A program made the translations under genes and the position numbers. A stretch of 64,000 nt of DNA from Porphyrobacter sp. (GTDB lineage Bacteria > Pseudomonadota > Alphaproteobacteria > Sphingomonadales > Sphingomonadaceae), in NCBI GenBank assembly GCA_016125555.1, contig WGLN01000010.1:1-64000 (forward strand), given 5' to 3'. This document shows, one piece after another, positions 1 to 7,849 of the stretch (positions are counted from its first letter, which is position 1; each line of letters begins with the position of its first letter). The notes below the pieces were generated by a model. The model searched no databases. It had not been told where the DNA came from and saw only the letters and a list, made by a program, of their open reading frames with translations.

Positions 1-80
1 TCAGCGGTCTTCGCACCCGCCTCCGCTTCCTTCAGCACGCCAATGATCTGCTCTTCTGAAAACCTCACACGCTTCATCAT
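1..80 (-). CDS. IS3-family transposase OrfA, N-terminal fragment
   Basis: The first 26 codons read MMKRVRFSEEQIIGVLKEAE and continue AGAKTA, the typical N-terminus of the small helix-turn-helix OrfA protein of IS3/IS407-type elements, which binds the inverted repeats and supports the OrfB integrase. GGACAG lies just before the ATG. The gene is cut by the window edge, not visibly broken. Whether the whole element is intact cannot be judged here. Confidence 0.8.
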   Translation of the reverse strand, partial: MMKRVRFSEEQIIGVLKEAEAGAKTA

Positions 81-135
81 CTGTCCTTCCTTCAGGCCAG
101 ACTCTAATCGCTCTTGGGGGAAAATCAGGGGGTCA
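1..135 (-). mobile_element. End of an IS3-family insertion sequence (partial)
   Basis: The minus strand from 135 begins TGACCCCCTGATTTTCCCCC, a TGA-leading terminal repeat of the kind that ends IS3/IS407-group elements. It is followed 55 nt later by the start of an OrfA-type transposase. The element runs off the left edge of the window, so its other end, orfB and target-site duplication cannot be seen. The boundary at 135 is inferred from the terminal-repeat sequence alone. Confidence 0.7.
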
Positions 136-272
136 CGTCAGAGGCACGAATGGCGCAGCGGACGCATCGCGCACAGCCTTAGGGCGCGGGGGCGGTGGTA
201 GGAAAGGCGGACGATGCTGCTGACCGGTCGGGCCTTGATCGCGGTGCCTCGCGCCGCCGCGGCTCTGTGGGC

Positions 273-797
273 CTATCCGTCGAGCGAGTCTTCGAGGAAG
301 CGCATGTTCTCGACCAGTTGCTTGATCTCGTCGATTGCCGCCCCGCCCGGTACGGCCATCAGCGCGCTTTTCAGCAGGCTGTTCACAGTCGCCAGCAGAC
401 GCGAAAGGAATGCCCGCGCCCGTTTGCGCGCGGCGCTGCGCAGACCCAAGGTATAGTAATCGCTGAACGCCATCTTGGCGTAGACCTGGCGGCCCGTCAG
501 TCCGTGAAGGAACATCATCCGTTCCAGCTGCTCGCGGTCTTCCGGCTCGCGGAAATGCGCGGCGACACGCTGGACGTGGCCCTGATCGAGGAATTCGAGG
601 AAGGCGGCGGCATAAAGTTCAGTGAGCGCCGGCTCGAAATAGGGAATGTCATCCTCTTCCCGCTCCTCGCGATATTCGTACATCCGGGCGAGAAGATAGC
701 CGACCCATTCGATATAGCGTGCCAGCGCCATGCGCGACTGATCGAAATCCGGATTGGGTGTTTCCGGCATCGGCGGTGATTCCAGATCGATGGCCAT
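273..797 (-). CDS. Hypothetical protein, 174 aa, acidic and helical
   Basis: This is an open frame of 174 residues with normal GC-rich codon use, and its frame is clearly better than the overlapping plus-strand frames. The protein is mostly predicted helical. It has an acidic stretch (EYREEREEDD) near residues 42-51 and a basic stretch (SAARKRARAF) near residue 125. There is no signal peptide or membrane segment and I recognise no family. It sits alone between an IS end and a palindrome-rich gap, so context suggests nothing about its role. Confidence 0.6.
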   Translation of the reverse strand: MAIDLESPPMPETPNPDFDQSRMALARYIEWVGYLLARMYEYREEREEDDIPYFEPALTELYAAAFLEFLDQGHVQRVAAHFREPEDREQLERMMFLHGLTGRQVYAKMAFSDYYTLGLRSAARKRARAFLSRLLATVNSLLKSALMAVPGGAAIDEIKQLVENMRFLEDSLDG

Positions 798-1018
798 TCT
801 TGCCTACCCCCCTGTCTTGTCTGGACAATCTCTAGGGCAGGGACAAGGCAATATCGTGGCGCGCCAAGCGGCGGTGCGGCTGGCGAAGCAATGGGCGGGG
901 TGCGGAAGGCGTGGTGTCAGGGGTGGGCGTGGTGATCGACCACGCGCTTGCACAGGGCGAGGGCGGAAGCGGGGTCCCGGGTCAAGCGCGGGGCGGCGAG
1001 CGGGCTTGGTCAGTTTCT

Positions 1019-1038
1019 CCCCTCCCCGCGGGGAGGGG
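1019..1038. repeat. Perfect 20-bp palindrome, dispersed-repeat type
   Basis: CCCCTCCCCGCGGGGAGGGG is its own reverse complement and is followed by a G-rich run with a conserved look (GCCGGGGGTGGGG). Units like this are common intergenic repeats in sphingomonads and relatives. As RNA it would form a 10-bp hairpin on either strand. Confidence 0.6.
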
Positions 1039-1207
1039 CCGGGGGTGGGGGCGCTCCCCTCACGGAAGGTGGACCCCCCATCCAACCATTCCCTGCGGGA
1101 GAAGGGCTATTGCGGTGTCTGGTGATGCGCGACGACGCGCTGGCAGAGGGCGACGAACTCGGCGTGGCTCATGTCGTTCCTGGCACCGCCCCCGCCTTCA
1201 ACCGTCA

Positions 1208-1226
1208 CCCCGGACTTGATCCGGGG
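1208..1226. repeat. Palindromic repeat (CCCCGGA-N5-TCCGGGG)
   Basis: A 7-bp perfect stem (CCCCGGA/TCCGGGG) surrounds a CTTGA loop. This 'cccggacttgatccggg' unit is a widely dispersed intergenic palindrome in alphaproteobacteria. No terminator T-run follows it. It lies about 125 nt upstream of the 3' end of the AT-rich cassette. Confidence 0.6.
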
Positions 1227-1350
1227 CCGGGCTGCTTTTGGCGCTGTGGGGGAAGAAGCAGAGTGCTGAGTCGAGCCTAGCAAGGCGGAGATGGATGTGC
1301 AGATTTAAGTCCAATGTTCGGGTGTACTACGCATCTTACGTCTGATTACG

Positions 1351-2112
1351 CTAAAACTCATCGAAGCTCTTTTGTTCAGGAGCTTTAAAAGCTAGCTTCT
1401 TTTCCATCCTCTCACAATGATCATTAGCGGCTCGAATTAGCGATTCTAAATTAGGTTCGCCCGTTTCACGTGATCTTTTCAACGGCGCGGCCCCCTTTTT
1501 GATTAGCTCCCTGTTTCCCGGCGCGATTGATTCATCGAAGCCATAATCGATCGCAAACAGAGGCGTCTTCAACCGAAGCGCCTCAATACCTGCCGCTCTA
1601 GTACCGCCCTTCTCGCCCGCCTCTACGACGATCATTGCGCAAGACAATGCAATGATGACGGAGTTTCGTGCCATCGCCTGATGACTCCTCCAGATCGCTC
1701 GATTGTCGAATTGACTTACAACAAGGCATCGGTCCCAATCCCAGACATCGCGCAACTCAGCAGCAATTCTAAAGTTATCAAACCCTTCAGGCAGAACCAA
1801 AATTGTAGAGCCACTCGCTTCGAGGGCCTGCCTATGTGTGGCGCGATCAACACCCCGAGCATTGCCCGAAGTGACAACAAAACGCTTCTCGACGGCCATT
1901 CTTGCGCACGCTGCAGCCGCAGCGATGCCCTTTTCAGACACATTACGAGAGCCACAGAAGCTTATTGCGTGCTGATCAAGAAGATCAAGATTGCCAGCAC
2001 ATTGAATCTCATCCGGAGCAGCAAGTCCAAGAACTACTTCCAATCTCCACGGATAGTCTTGGTCGCCTCGCTTGAGGGACGTAAAGTTTGGAAGCGATTG
2101 GCAAATCATCAT
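1351..2112 (-). CDS. DprA/Smf-like (SLOG superfamily) nucleotide-binding protein
   Basis: This 253-residue protein carries only the Rossmann-like DprA core. GSR is at residues 54-56, SGNARGVD at 82-89, a strand ending VLPEGF near 106-111, and VVEAGEKGGT at 162-171. True competence DprA is longer and usually has extra N- and C-terminal domains, which are absent, so this is probably a nucleotide- or DNA-sensing SLOG protein. Its ATG overlaps the stop of the phosphoribosyltransferase reading frame as ATGA (2112-2109), which indicates a two-gene operon. The region is visibly AT-richer than its neighbours and next to an IS end, consistent with horizontal acquisition. The biochemical role is unknown. 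Confidence 0.8.
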   Translation of the reverse strand: MMICQSLPNFTSLKRGDQDYPWRLEVVLGLAAPDEIQCAGNLDLLDQHAISFCGSRNVSEKGIAAAAACARMAVEKRFVVTSGNARGVDRATHRQALEASGSTILVLPEGFDNFRIAAELRDVWDWDRCLVVSQFDNRAIWRSHQAMARNSVIIALSCAMIVVEAGEKGGTRAAGIEALRLKTPLFAIDYGFDESIAPGNRELIKKGAAPLKRSRETGEPNLESLIRAANDHCERMEKKLAFKAPEQKSFDEF

Positions 2113-2939
2113 TGATTGTCCGAATCACGGCGACTTTTACAGACAGCAAGAATGTGAATTTCATTCGCACCTGCTAGCCTCAACTCCCAGCCACAAAATG
2201 TACAGTCGCGCCCGACTGATACATATCATCCAAAAGGAGAACATTCCTGTTGCTGAGGTCAGGCACTGTCATCCCCACTCTTTCAAGAATGCCCCATTTT
2301 TCTTCTACTGCAGCTTCTTTCAAAGAGGGTTTTTCACCATTCCAAAAAAACTTTGGAACTGAGATCTTCAATTCCAGTATGATGCGCAAGACCGTCTGCG
2401 AGACAGGTCGGCAAATTAAATTTGCCGGGTCTCGACGCAGGTACGGCAACAATTGCTTGAATACCCAATGGAGAATGCAGTCGATCATATATTTCACAAA
2501 GTATACGGACTAATTCTCGGCGTGCCCTTATATCACCTTCGTATTTGGCCGCTTTTTCGAGGGCTCCAATCTCAGAGAGTGCATCGTTCACAATGTGGCT
2601 GCAAGCTGCGACGGCGGAGGTCGCAAGCGACTTTATGAAAACTAGGCCAACATTTTCGGTGATCCAACTCTGAATCTGCTCATGCTCGTCCAAATCACCG
2701 TTTGTTCGATAGTAGGTGCTATCAAACTTGCTCGCATAAATGGGCAGAGGCAAAAAACGGCTTATTCCGGAAGCGAAAGGAAGCTTAAGGGTTGATTTTC
2801 CGTTTTCAAACGGTCGCAACGCACCCTTGTGGCTGTCCGCAAAGTCTATCCGCTTTGCGCCCTCGCTCGCTCGCAGCGCGGCGAAAGCCTCGCCTGAAAT
2901 CGGTGGATAGCAGATATCTCGGAACGGATCAGAGGACAT
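2109..2939 (-). pseudogene. ComF-like phosphoribosyltransferase with two frameshifts
   Basis: Three frame segments join into one phosphoribosyltransferase of about 276 residues. Segment 1 (2939 to about 2350) ends after VPASRPGKFNLPTCLADGLA and stops just past a run of seven T on the coding strand (A7 at 2344-2350). Dropping one T gives VFWNGEKPSLKEA and leads into the PRPP-binding motif LLLDDMYQSGAT. A second break lies near 2180-2190, where adding one G to a GGG run gives VAGELRLAGANEIHILAVCK and a natural stop overlapping the dprA-like start. Both breaks are single-base homopolymer indels of opposite sign. That fits gene decay or sequencing error, and slippage at the T7 tract is also possible. 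AT-rich composition is shared with the partner gene. Confidence 0.75.
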
Positions 2940-2984
2940 ATCTTGACGTATATGTTCTCATTCCGTTCCGGTCAACCGCCTCCC

Positions 2985-4031
2985 CTACTCCGCAGCCTCA
3001 GCCCCGAACAGTCCGGCCTCTTCCTCCGCCGCGCCGTCCTCGTTGACCGCGCGGGCCTTCTGGCGCTTGTCGAAGCTCGACCACACGGTGTTCCAGTCGC
3101 CGCGGGTCGCGCCCTTCGAATATTCCGTCGCGCGGGTTTCGAAGAAGTTGGCGTGCTCGACCCCGTTGAGGAGCGGCTGGAGCCAGGGCAGCGGGTGGTC
3201 CTCGATCAGGTAGATCGGTTGCAGGCCCAGCTGCTTCAGGCGCCAGTCGGCGATGTAGCGGATATACTTCTTGATGTCCTTGGGGCTCATCCCGTCGACG
3301 GGTCCGAGCTCGAAGGCGAGGTCGATGAAGTTGTCCTCCAGCCGCACGGTCTTCTGGCAGATGTCGATGAGGTCCTCCTTCACCGACTTGGTGAGGCAAC
3401 CGCGTTCCTCGCAGAAGGTGTGGAACAGCTTGATGATGCCCTCGCAGTGCAGCGATTCGTCGCGCACCGACCAGCTGACGATCTGGCCCATGCCCTTCAT
3501 CTTGTTGAAGCGCGGGAAGTTCATCAGCATCGCGAAGCTGGCGAACAGCTGCAGCCCCTCGGTGAAGCCGCCGAAGGCCGCCAGCGTGCGGGCGATGTCC
3601 TCGTCGGTGTCGACCCCGAACTGGCCGAGGAAGTCGTGCTTGTCCTTCATCTCCTCGTATTCGAGGAAGGCCGAATATTCGGTCTCGGGCATGCCGATGG
3701 TGTCGAGCAGGTGCGAATAGGCCGCGATGTGCACCGTCTCCATGTTGGAGAAGGCGGCGAGCATCATCTTGACCTCGGTGGGCTTGAACACTCGGCCGTA
3801 GTTCTCGTGATAGCAGTTCTGCACCTCGACATCGGCCTGGGTGAAGAAGCGGAAGATCTGCGTCAAAAGGTTGCGCTCGTGATCGGTGATCTTCTGCGCC
3901 CAGTCGCGGCAATCCTCGCCGAGCGGCACCTCCTCGGGCATCCAGTGGATCTGCTGCTGGCGCTTCCAGAAATCGTAGGCCCAGGGATACTGGAAGGGCT
4001 TGTAGGTGGAGCGGGCTTCGAGCAGCGACAT
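2985..4031 (-). CDS. nrdB: Class I ribonucleotide reductase, small (beta) subunit
   Basis: The radical-generating subunit partners NrdA to make deoxyribonucleotides. The ATG at 4031 is preferred because GAAGGAC lies about 10 nt upstream; an upstream in-frame start at 4067 adds only a non-conserved 12-residue leader. The 348-residue product shows the di-iron ligand pattern: D67, E98 and H101 in ETVHIAAYSHL, E158 in EGLQLF, and E192 and H195 in RDESLH. The candidate tyrosyl-radical residue is Y105. The length is normal. It is the last gene of a minus-strand cluster that starts with nrdA, from which it is separated by two small genes. Confidence 0.95.
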   Translation of the reverse strand: MSLLEARSTYKPFQYPWAYDFWKRQQQIHWMPEEVPLGEDCRDWAQKITDHERNLLTQIFRFFTQADVEVQNCYHENYGRVFKPTEVKMMLAAFSNMETVHIAAYSHLLDTIGMPETEYSAFLEYEEMKDKHDFLGQFGVDTDEDIARTLAAFGGFTEGLQLFASFAMLMNFPRFNKMKGMGQIVSWSVRDESLHCEGIIKLFHTFCEERGCLTKSVKEDLIDICQKTVRLEDNFIDLAFELGPVDGMSPKDIKKYIRYIADWRLKQLGLQPIYLIEDHPLPWLQPLLNGVEHANFFETRATEYSKGATRGDWNTVWSSFDKRQKARAVNEDGAAEEEAGLFGAEAAE

Positions 4032-4132
4032 CGGCAGTGGTCCTTCGTTTGATGTCCGTGGTGCCAATATAGGCGGTTTCGGTCGGTTTTGCAGTTACGG
4101 CGCGCAGTGGCCGGCGGATTCAGCGAAACGGG

Positions 4133-4318
4133 TCAGGGGGCGTAGGCGACGAGGATGTAGATGCAGAACGGCACGAACATCGCGACCATCGCGATGTGGA
4201 TCATCGCCGCGTTGCGCGAATGGCCGGGGACGTTGCGGCGCAGCTCGCGGATCGCGGTGAACGCGAAGATCGCGCAGACGACGAGGCCGAAGATCCCCAT
4301 TGCATACGGCAGGCTCAT
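4133..4318 (-). CDS. Small two-helix membrane protein, 61 aa
   Basis: Two hydrophobic segments (about residues 7-24 and 40-59) are separated by a short basic loop containing RELRRN. No catalytic motif is present and I recognise no family. It lies between the PilZ gene and nrdB on the same strand with gaps of about 50 and 100 nt, so it may be cotranscribed with the ribonucleotide reductase genes. The coding pattern is GC-rich and consistent with a real gene. Confidence 0.6.
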   Translation of the reverse strand: MSLPYAMGIFGLVVCAIFAFTAIRELRRNVPGHSRNAAMIHIAMVAMFVPFCIYILVAYAP

Positions 4319-4364
4319 CCCTTCCCCCTTCTTCCTGCCCCTGTGCGGCCGGGGCGGGCCATCA

Positions 4365-4712
4365 TCAGATCAATCGCCGCACCGGCATGCGGCTGTGTTC
4401 TTCCGCGAAGGCCGCCTGCGCGCCGTGCCAATCAGCGGCGGCGAGCAGGTGGAACACCCGCGGCGGCAGCGCGCGGGCGAATTCCAGTCCGACCCGCGAT
4501 CCCTGCCGCCAGGCGACCTCGGCCATGTGCGGCCCGGTGCCGGCGATGAACAGCCGCACGAACTCGCCGAGCCGCAGGCGGCCGTGGGGATCGTCGATCC
4601 GGCACCCGCCCGCGGACAGGTCGGCAAGATCGAGATCCCACTGCATCCCGCGCGACGTCCGGCACGATCCGGTCGCGGCAGTGGCTACGCGAGAGGAGCT
4701 GCGGGCGCGCAT
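4365..4712 (-). CDS. PilZ-domain protein, putative c-di-GMP binder
   Basis: The central part reads DLADLSAGGCRI, followed by beta strands ending VGLEFARAL, the layout of a stand-alone PilZ domain (D/N-x-S-x-x-G motif). The upstream basic residues that complete the c-di-GMP site are plausible in the SSRV or SRG stretch near the N-terminus, but the exact RxxxR pattern is not clear, so nucleotide binding is uncertain. It starts 11 nt after the nrdA stop, implying cotranscription. The N-terminal 20 residues are low complexity, and the true start could lie further in, for example at the Met before QWDLDL. Confidence 0.7.
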   Translation of the reverse strand: MRARSSSRVATAATGSCRTSRGMQWDLDLADLSAGGCRIDDPHGRLRLGEFVRLFIAGTGPHMAEVAWRQGSRVGLEFARALPPRVFHLLAAADWHGAQAAFAEEHSRMPVRRLI

Positions 4713-4722
4713 TCCACCGGCC

Positions 4723-6750
4723 TCACTGGCAGCTCAGGCATTCCTCGTAATCGGTCTGCTCGCCCCCGGCGGCCAGCTCGATCTTGGCGAGTTCGGGCGT
4801 GTTGTCCGCCTCCACCCCGCCGACGAAGCCGGCGCGCTGCACCGACTTGGAGCGCAGGTAGTAGAGCGACTTGATACCCTTCTCCCACGCCTGGTAGTGC
4901 AGCATCATCAGGTCCCACTTGTCGACATCGGCCGGGATGAACAGGTTCAGCGACTGGGCCTGGTCGATATAGGGCGTGCGGTCGGCGGCGAATTCGAGCA
5001 GCCAGCGCTGGTCGATCTCGAAGCTGGTCTTGTAGGTCGCCTTCTCCTCGGGCGTGAGGAAGTCGAGGTGCTGCACCGACCCACCGCGCTCGAGGATCGA
5101 GTTCCAGACATTGTTCGAGTTCTTGGCCTTCTTCTCGAGCAGCTTTTCCAGATAGGGGTTCTTGACGATGAAGCTGCCCGACAGGGTCTTGTGGGTGTAG
5201 ATGTTGGCCGGGATCGGCTCGATGCAGGCGCTCGTCCCGCCGCAGATGATCGAGATCGACGCGGTCGGCGCGATCGCCATCTTGCAGCTGAACCGCTCCA
5301 TCGCGCCCATGTCGGCGGCATCGGGGCAAGGGCCCCGTTCCTGCGCCAGCAGCATCGAGGCTTCCGAGGCCTTGGCGTGGATGTGCTTGAACATCTTGAG
5401 GTTCACGGCCTTGGCCATCGCGCTTTCCATCGCGATGCCCTTGGACTGGAGATAGGAGTGGAAGCCCATCACCCCGAGGCCCACCGAACGCTCGCGCGCA
5501 GCCGAATACTTGGCCCGCGCCATCTCGTCGGGCGCGCGGTCGATATAGTCCTGCAGGACATTGTCGAGGAAGCGCATCACGTCCTCGATGAACTGCTTGT
5601 CGCCGTTCCACGCGTCCCAGGTCTCGAGGTTCAGTGACGACAGGCAGCACACCGCGGTGCGATCATTGCCGAGGTGGTCGATGCCGGTCGGCAGGGTGAT
5701 TTCCGAGCACAGGTTCGAGGTCGAGACCTTGAGGCCGAGATCGCGGTGATGCTTGGGCATCATCCGGTTCACGGTGTCGGAGAAGACGATATAGGGCTCG
5801 CCGGTCGCCAGCCGGGTCTCGACCAGCTTCTGGAACAGCGAACGCGCATCGACCTCGCCGCGCACCGAGCCGTCCTTGGGGCTCTTGAGCTGGAACTTCT
5901 CGCCCGCGCGCACGGCTTCCATGAACTCGTCGGTGACGAGCACGCCGTGGTGGAGGTTCAGCGCCTTGCGGTTGAAGTCTCCGCTAGGCTTGCGGATTTC
6001 GAGGAACTCCTCGATTTCCGGGTGGCTGATGTCGAGATAGCAGGCCGCCGAGCCGCGCCGCAGGCTCCCCTGCGAAATCGCCAGCGTCAGGCTGTCCATC
6101 ACCCGGACGAAGGGAATGATGCCGGAAGTCTTGCCGTTGAGGCCGACCGGCTCGCCGATCCCGCGGACATTGCCCCAATAGGTGCCGATCCCGCCGCCCT
6201 TGGAGGCGAGCCACACGTTCTCGTTCCAGGTGCCGACGATGCCCTCGAGGCTGTCCGACACCGAGTTCAAGTAGCACGAGATCGGCAGGCCCCGGTTGGT
6301 GCCGCCGTTCGACAGCACCGGGGTCGCCGGCATGAACCACAGGTTCGAGATGTAGTCGTAAAGCCGCTGGGCGTGCGCCTCGTCGTCGGCATAGGCATCG
6401 GCGACGCGGGCGAAGAGATCCTGATAGGTCTCGCCGGGCAGGAGGTAGCGGTCGGTCAGGGTTTCCTTGCCGAACTCGGTGAGGTTCGCGTCGCGCGCGG
6501 CATCGGTGACGATCTTGAAGCGGCGGTCGTTGACCTTCTTGCTGTCCGGCCGCGCGGCCTCCTTGGCCGCCTCGACCATCGCATTGCCGAGCGCCTCGGT
6601 CGCCTTGGCGGCGATCAGTTCTTCCGATCCGGCATCGGTCTTGTTCATGGTCACGGCCTTTTCTTTCCTGCGCGTCGGCGCCGCGCCCGCACCGGCATCG
6701 CTTTCGTTCAACACTTCACCCGTCACGCCATCGCTCGCCTTGAATTCCAT
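4723..6750 (-). CDS. nrdA: Class I ribonucleotide reductase, large (alpha) subunit, no ATP-cone
   Basis: The catalytic subunit reduces ribonucleoside diphosphates. Visible active-site elements are SCYLNSVSDSLEGI (first redox cysteine), NLCSEI (thiyl-radical cysteine with its Asn and Glu), CCLSSLNLETW (second redox cysteine) and a C-terminal shuttle pair in ECLSCQ. The protein is about 675 residues, shorter than E. coli NrdA. The N-terminus goes almost directly to the catalytic barrel (PATPVLSNGGT) without the roughly 90-residue ATP-cone that gives dATP feedback. The ATG at 6750 was chosen over an upstream start that only adds a basic leader; a Met about 34 codons further in is also possible. 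It is the first gene of the nrd cluster. Confidence 0.92.
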   Translation of the reverse strand: MEFKASDGVTGEVLNESDAGAGAAPTRRKEKAVTMNKTDAGSEELIAAKATEALGNAMVEAAKEAARPDSKKVNDRRFKIVTDAARDANLTEFGKETLTDRYLLPGETYQDLFARVADAYADDEAHAQRLYDYISNLWFMPATPVLSNGGTNRGLPISCYLNSVSDSLEGIVGTWNENVWLASKGGGIGTYWGNVRGIGEPVGLNGKTSGIIPFVRVMDSLTLAISQGSLRRGSAACYLDISHPEIEEFLEIRKPSGDFNRKALNLHHGVLVTDEFMEAVRAGEKFQLKSPKDGSVRGEVDARSLFQKLVETRLATGEPYIVFSDTVNRMMPKHHRDLGLKVSTSNLCSEITLPTGIDHLGNDRTAVCCLSSLNLETWDAWNGDKQFIEDVMRFLDNVLQDYIDRAPDEMARAKYSAARERSVGLGVMGFHSYLQSKGIAMESAMAKAVNLKMFKHIHAKASEASMLLAQERGPCPDAADMGAMERFSCKMAIAPTASISIICGGTSACIEPIPANIYTHKTLSGSFIVKNPYLEKLLEKKAKNSNNVWNSILERGGSVQHLDFLTPEEKATYKTSFEIDQRWLLEFAADRTPYIDQAQSLNLFIPADVDKWDLMMLHYQAWEKGIKSLYYLRSKSVQRAGFVGGVEADNTPELAKIELAAGGEQTDYEECLSCQ

Positions 6751-7297
6751 CGCCTGCCCCACTCGTGTCCCCCGAATCGGCACCCGGCACAAGGTCCGTG
6801 TTCCGATTCTGTTCTATACAGGACGATCCACAGCTCCGCCAACAGGATGTCCCCCGAAGGGTCCACAGACGGTCGTGATTTCGCCACCCCGGCCCTTCCC
6901 CCGATCCCCTTTCACCGGCGACTCCGCCCCCTGTCGCCCCGAGGGGCTGCGAGGGGGATTCACCAAGGCTTGGGGGTCCGCTTCGAACCGAACCACTAGA
7001 TACTGAATCAGGCGCGGGTGAGCGTCAACGGGCGATTAACCCCTAAGTCACCACGATCGGCGCGCGGGCACGATGCGACAGGCGCGCGACGCGTGGAGCA
7101 AGCTTGAGTCGCGCAGCGCGCAAGCCCCAAATTGAATCTGTGAAGAAAAATTTGGTGATTGAATCATGTGAATCAATCCGTGAATCTTTTGCACGCGCGC
7201 CGGAACGATTGTTGCGCGCAAAGCCCTCGGGCGCCCGGGTGCGCGCCTATCCTGAAGCAGGGTTTCGCCGCTTTGCCGCGCCTAGTCTCGCGCTGCC
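6751..7297. other. Intergenic region between nrdA and the DUF421 gene
   Basis: A 547-nt gap with no convincing gene. The half nearest nrdA is GC-rich and featureless. The half nearest the DUF421 gene is AT-richer around 7130-7195 and carries a cluster of GANTC sites, annotated separately. It should contain the divergent promoters for nrdA (minus) and the DUF421 gene (plus). I could not identify a convincing NrdR box pair or -35/-10 elements by eye. Confidence 0.6.
7005..7186. promoter_or_regulatory. Cluster of GANTC (CcrM-type) methylation sites
   Basis: GANTC occurs at 7005-7009, 7106-7110, 7134-7138, 7161-7165, 7170-7174 and 7182-7186. Five of these fall within 81 bp, against roughly one per 256 bp by chance. 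In alphaproteobacteria GANTC is methylated by CcrM, and clusters near promoters are often GcrA-dependent, tying transcription to replication. Either nrdA or the DUF421 gene could be the target. The function is inferred; the sites themselves are seen directly. Confidence 0.55.
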
Positions 7298-7849
7298 ATG
7301 TTCGACCTGCCGATCGTCCCGGAAATCCTGCTGCGCGGCACCCTGCTGACCGCAGTGGTGGTGCTGTGGATCCTCGGGATCGTGCGGATCATCGGCCTCA
7401 GGTCCTTCTCGAAGATGACCGCCTTCGATTTCGTCGCCACCATCGCCAGCGGCTCGCTGCTCGCCAATGCCGCGACGGCGAGCGAATGGGCGCAGTTCGC
7501 GCAGGCCATGGTCGCGGTGGCCGCGCTGTTCCTCGTGCAGGTCGCGCTCGCCGCGCTGCGCAAGGCCAGCCCGCGCGCGCGCAAGGCGCTCGGCAACACC
7601 CCGATCCTGCTGATGCGCGACGGCCGCTTCCTCGACGAGGCGCTCGCCGAGACGCGGGTCAGCCGCGCCGACGTGCTCGAGAAGCTGCGTGGCCAGAACA
7701 TCCACCGCTTCGACGCGGTGCGCGCGGTGGTGCTCGAGACCACCGGCGACATCACCATCCTGCATGGCGGCGACCCCGACGCTGACCTGCTGCGCGGGGT
7801 GCGCGGGGTGGAGGCCGGGCCGATCCGCGACCGGCCGAGCGAGCCCTAG
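7298..7849 (+). CDS. DUF421 (YetF-like) membrane protein
   Basis: This 183-residue protein starts with three hydrophobic segments (about residues 10-27, 42-60 and 65-86). The conserved FDFVATIASGSLLANA motif is followed by a cytoplasmic beta-rich domain with LLMRDGRFLDEAL and VLETTGDITI. That is the layout of the YetF/DUF421 family, whose biochemical role is not established. Its TAG stop shares the palindrome CTAG (7846-7849) with the stop of the convergent hydrolase gene. Confidence 0.85.
   Translation: MFDLPIVPEILLRGTLLTAVVVLWILGIVRIIGLRSFSKMTAFDFVATIASGSLLANAATASEWAQFAQAMVAVAALFLVQVALAALRKASPRARKALGNTPILLMRDGRFLDEALAETRVSRADVLEKLRGQNIHRFDAVRAVVLETTGDITILHGGDPDADLLRGVRGVEAGPIRDRPSEP

Larger units (their letters stand above)
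798..1350. other. Intergenic region of 553 nt with dispersed palindromes
   Basis: No frame here looks like a gene. The open frames run through the palindromes and give low-complexity Pro/Gly/Arg translations. The stretch holds at least two palindromic repeat units of the type scattered through GC-rich alphaproteobacterial genomes, listed separately. Base composition drops sharply toward 1300-1350, where the AT-rich DprA cassette begins. Confidence 0.6.

Noticed and set aside
1462..1477. parS-like half site inside the DprA gene
   Set aside because: CGTTTCACGTGA is followed by TCTT, so the inverted half is missing.
6814..7006. Short frames upstream of nrdA
   Set aside because: None has a ribosome-binding site or conserved-looking translation; codon use is not consistent.
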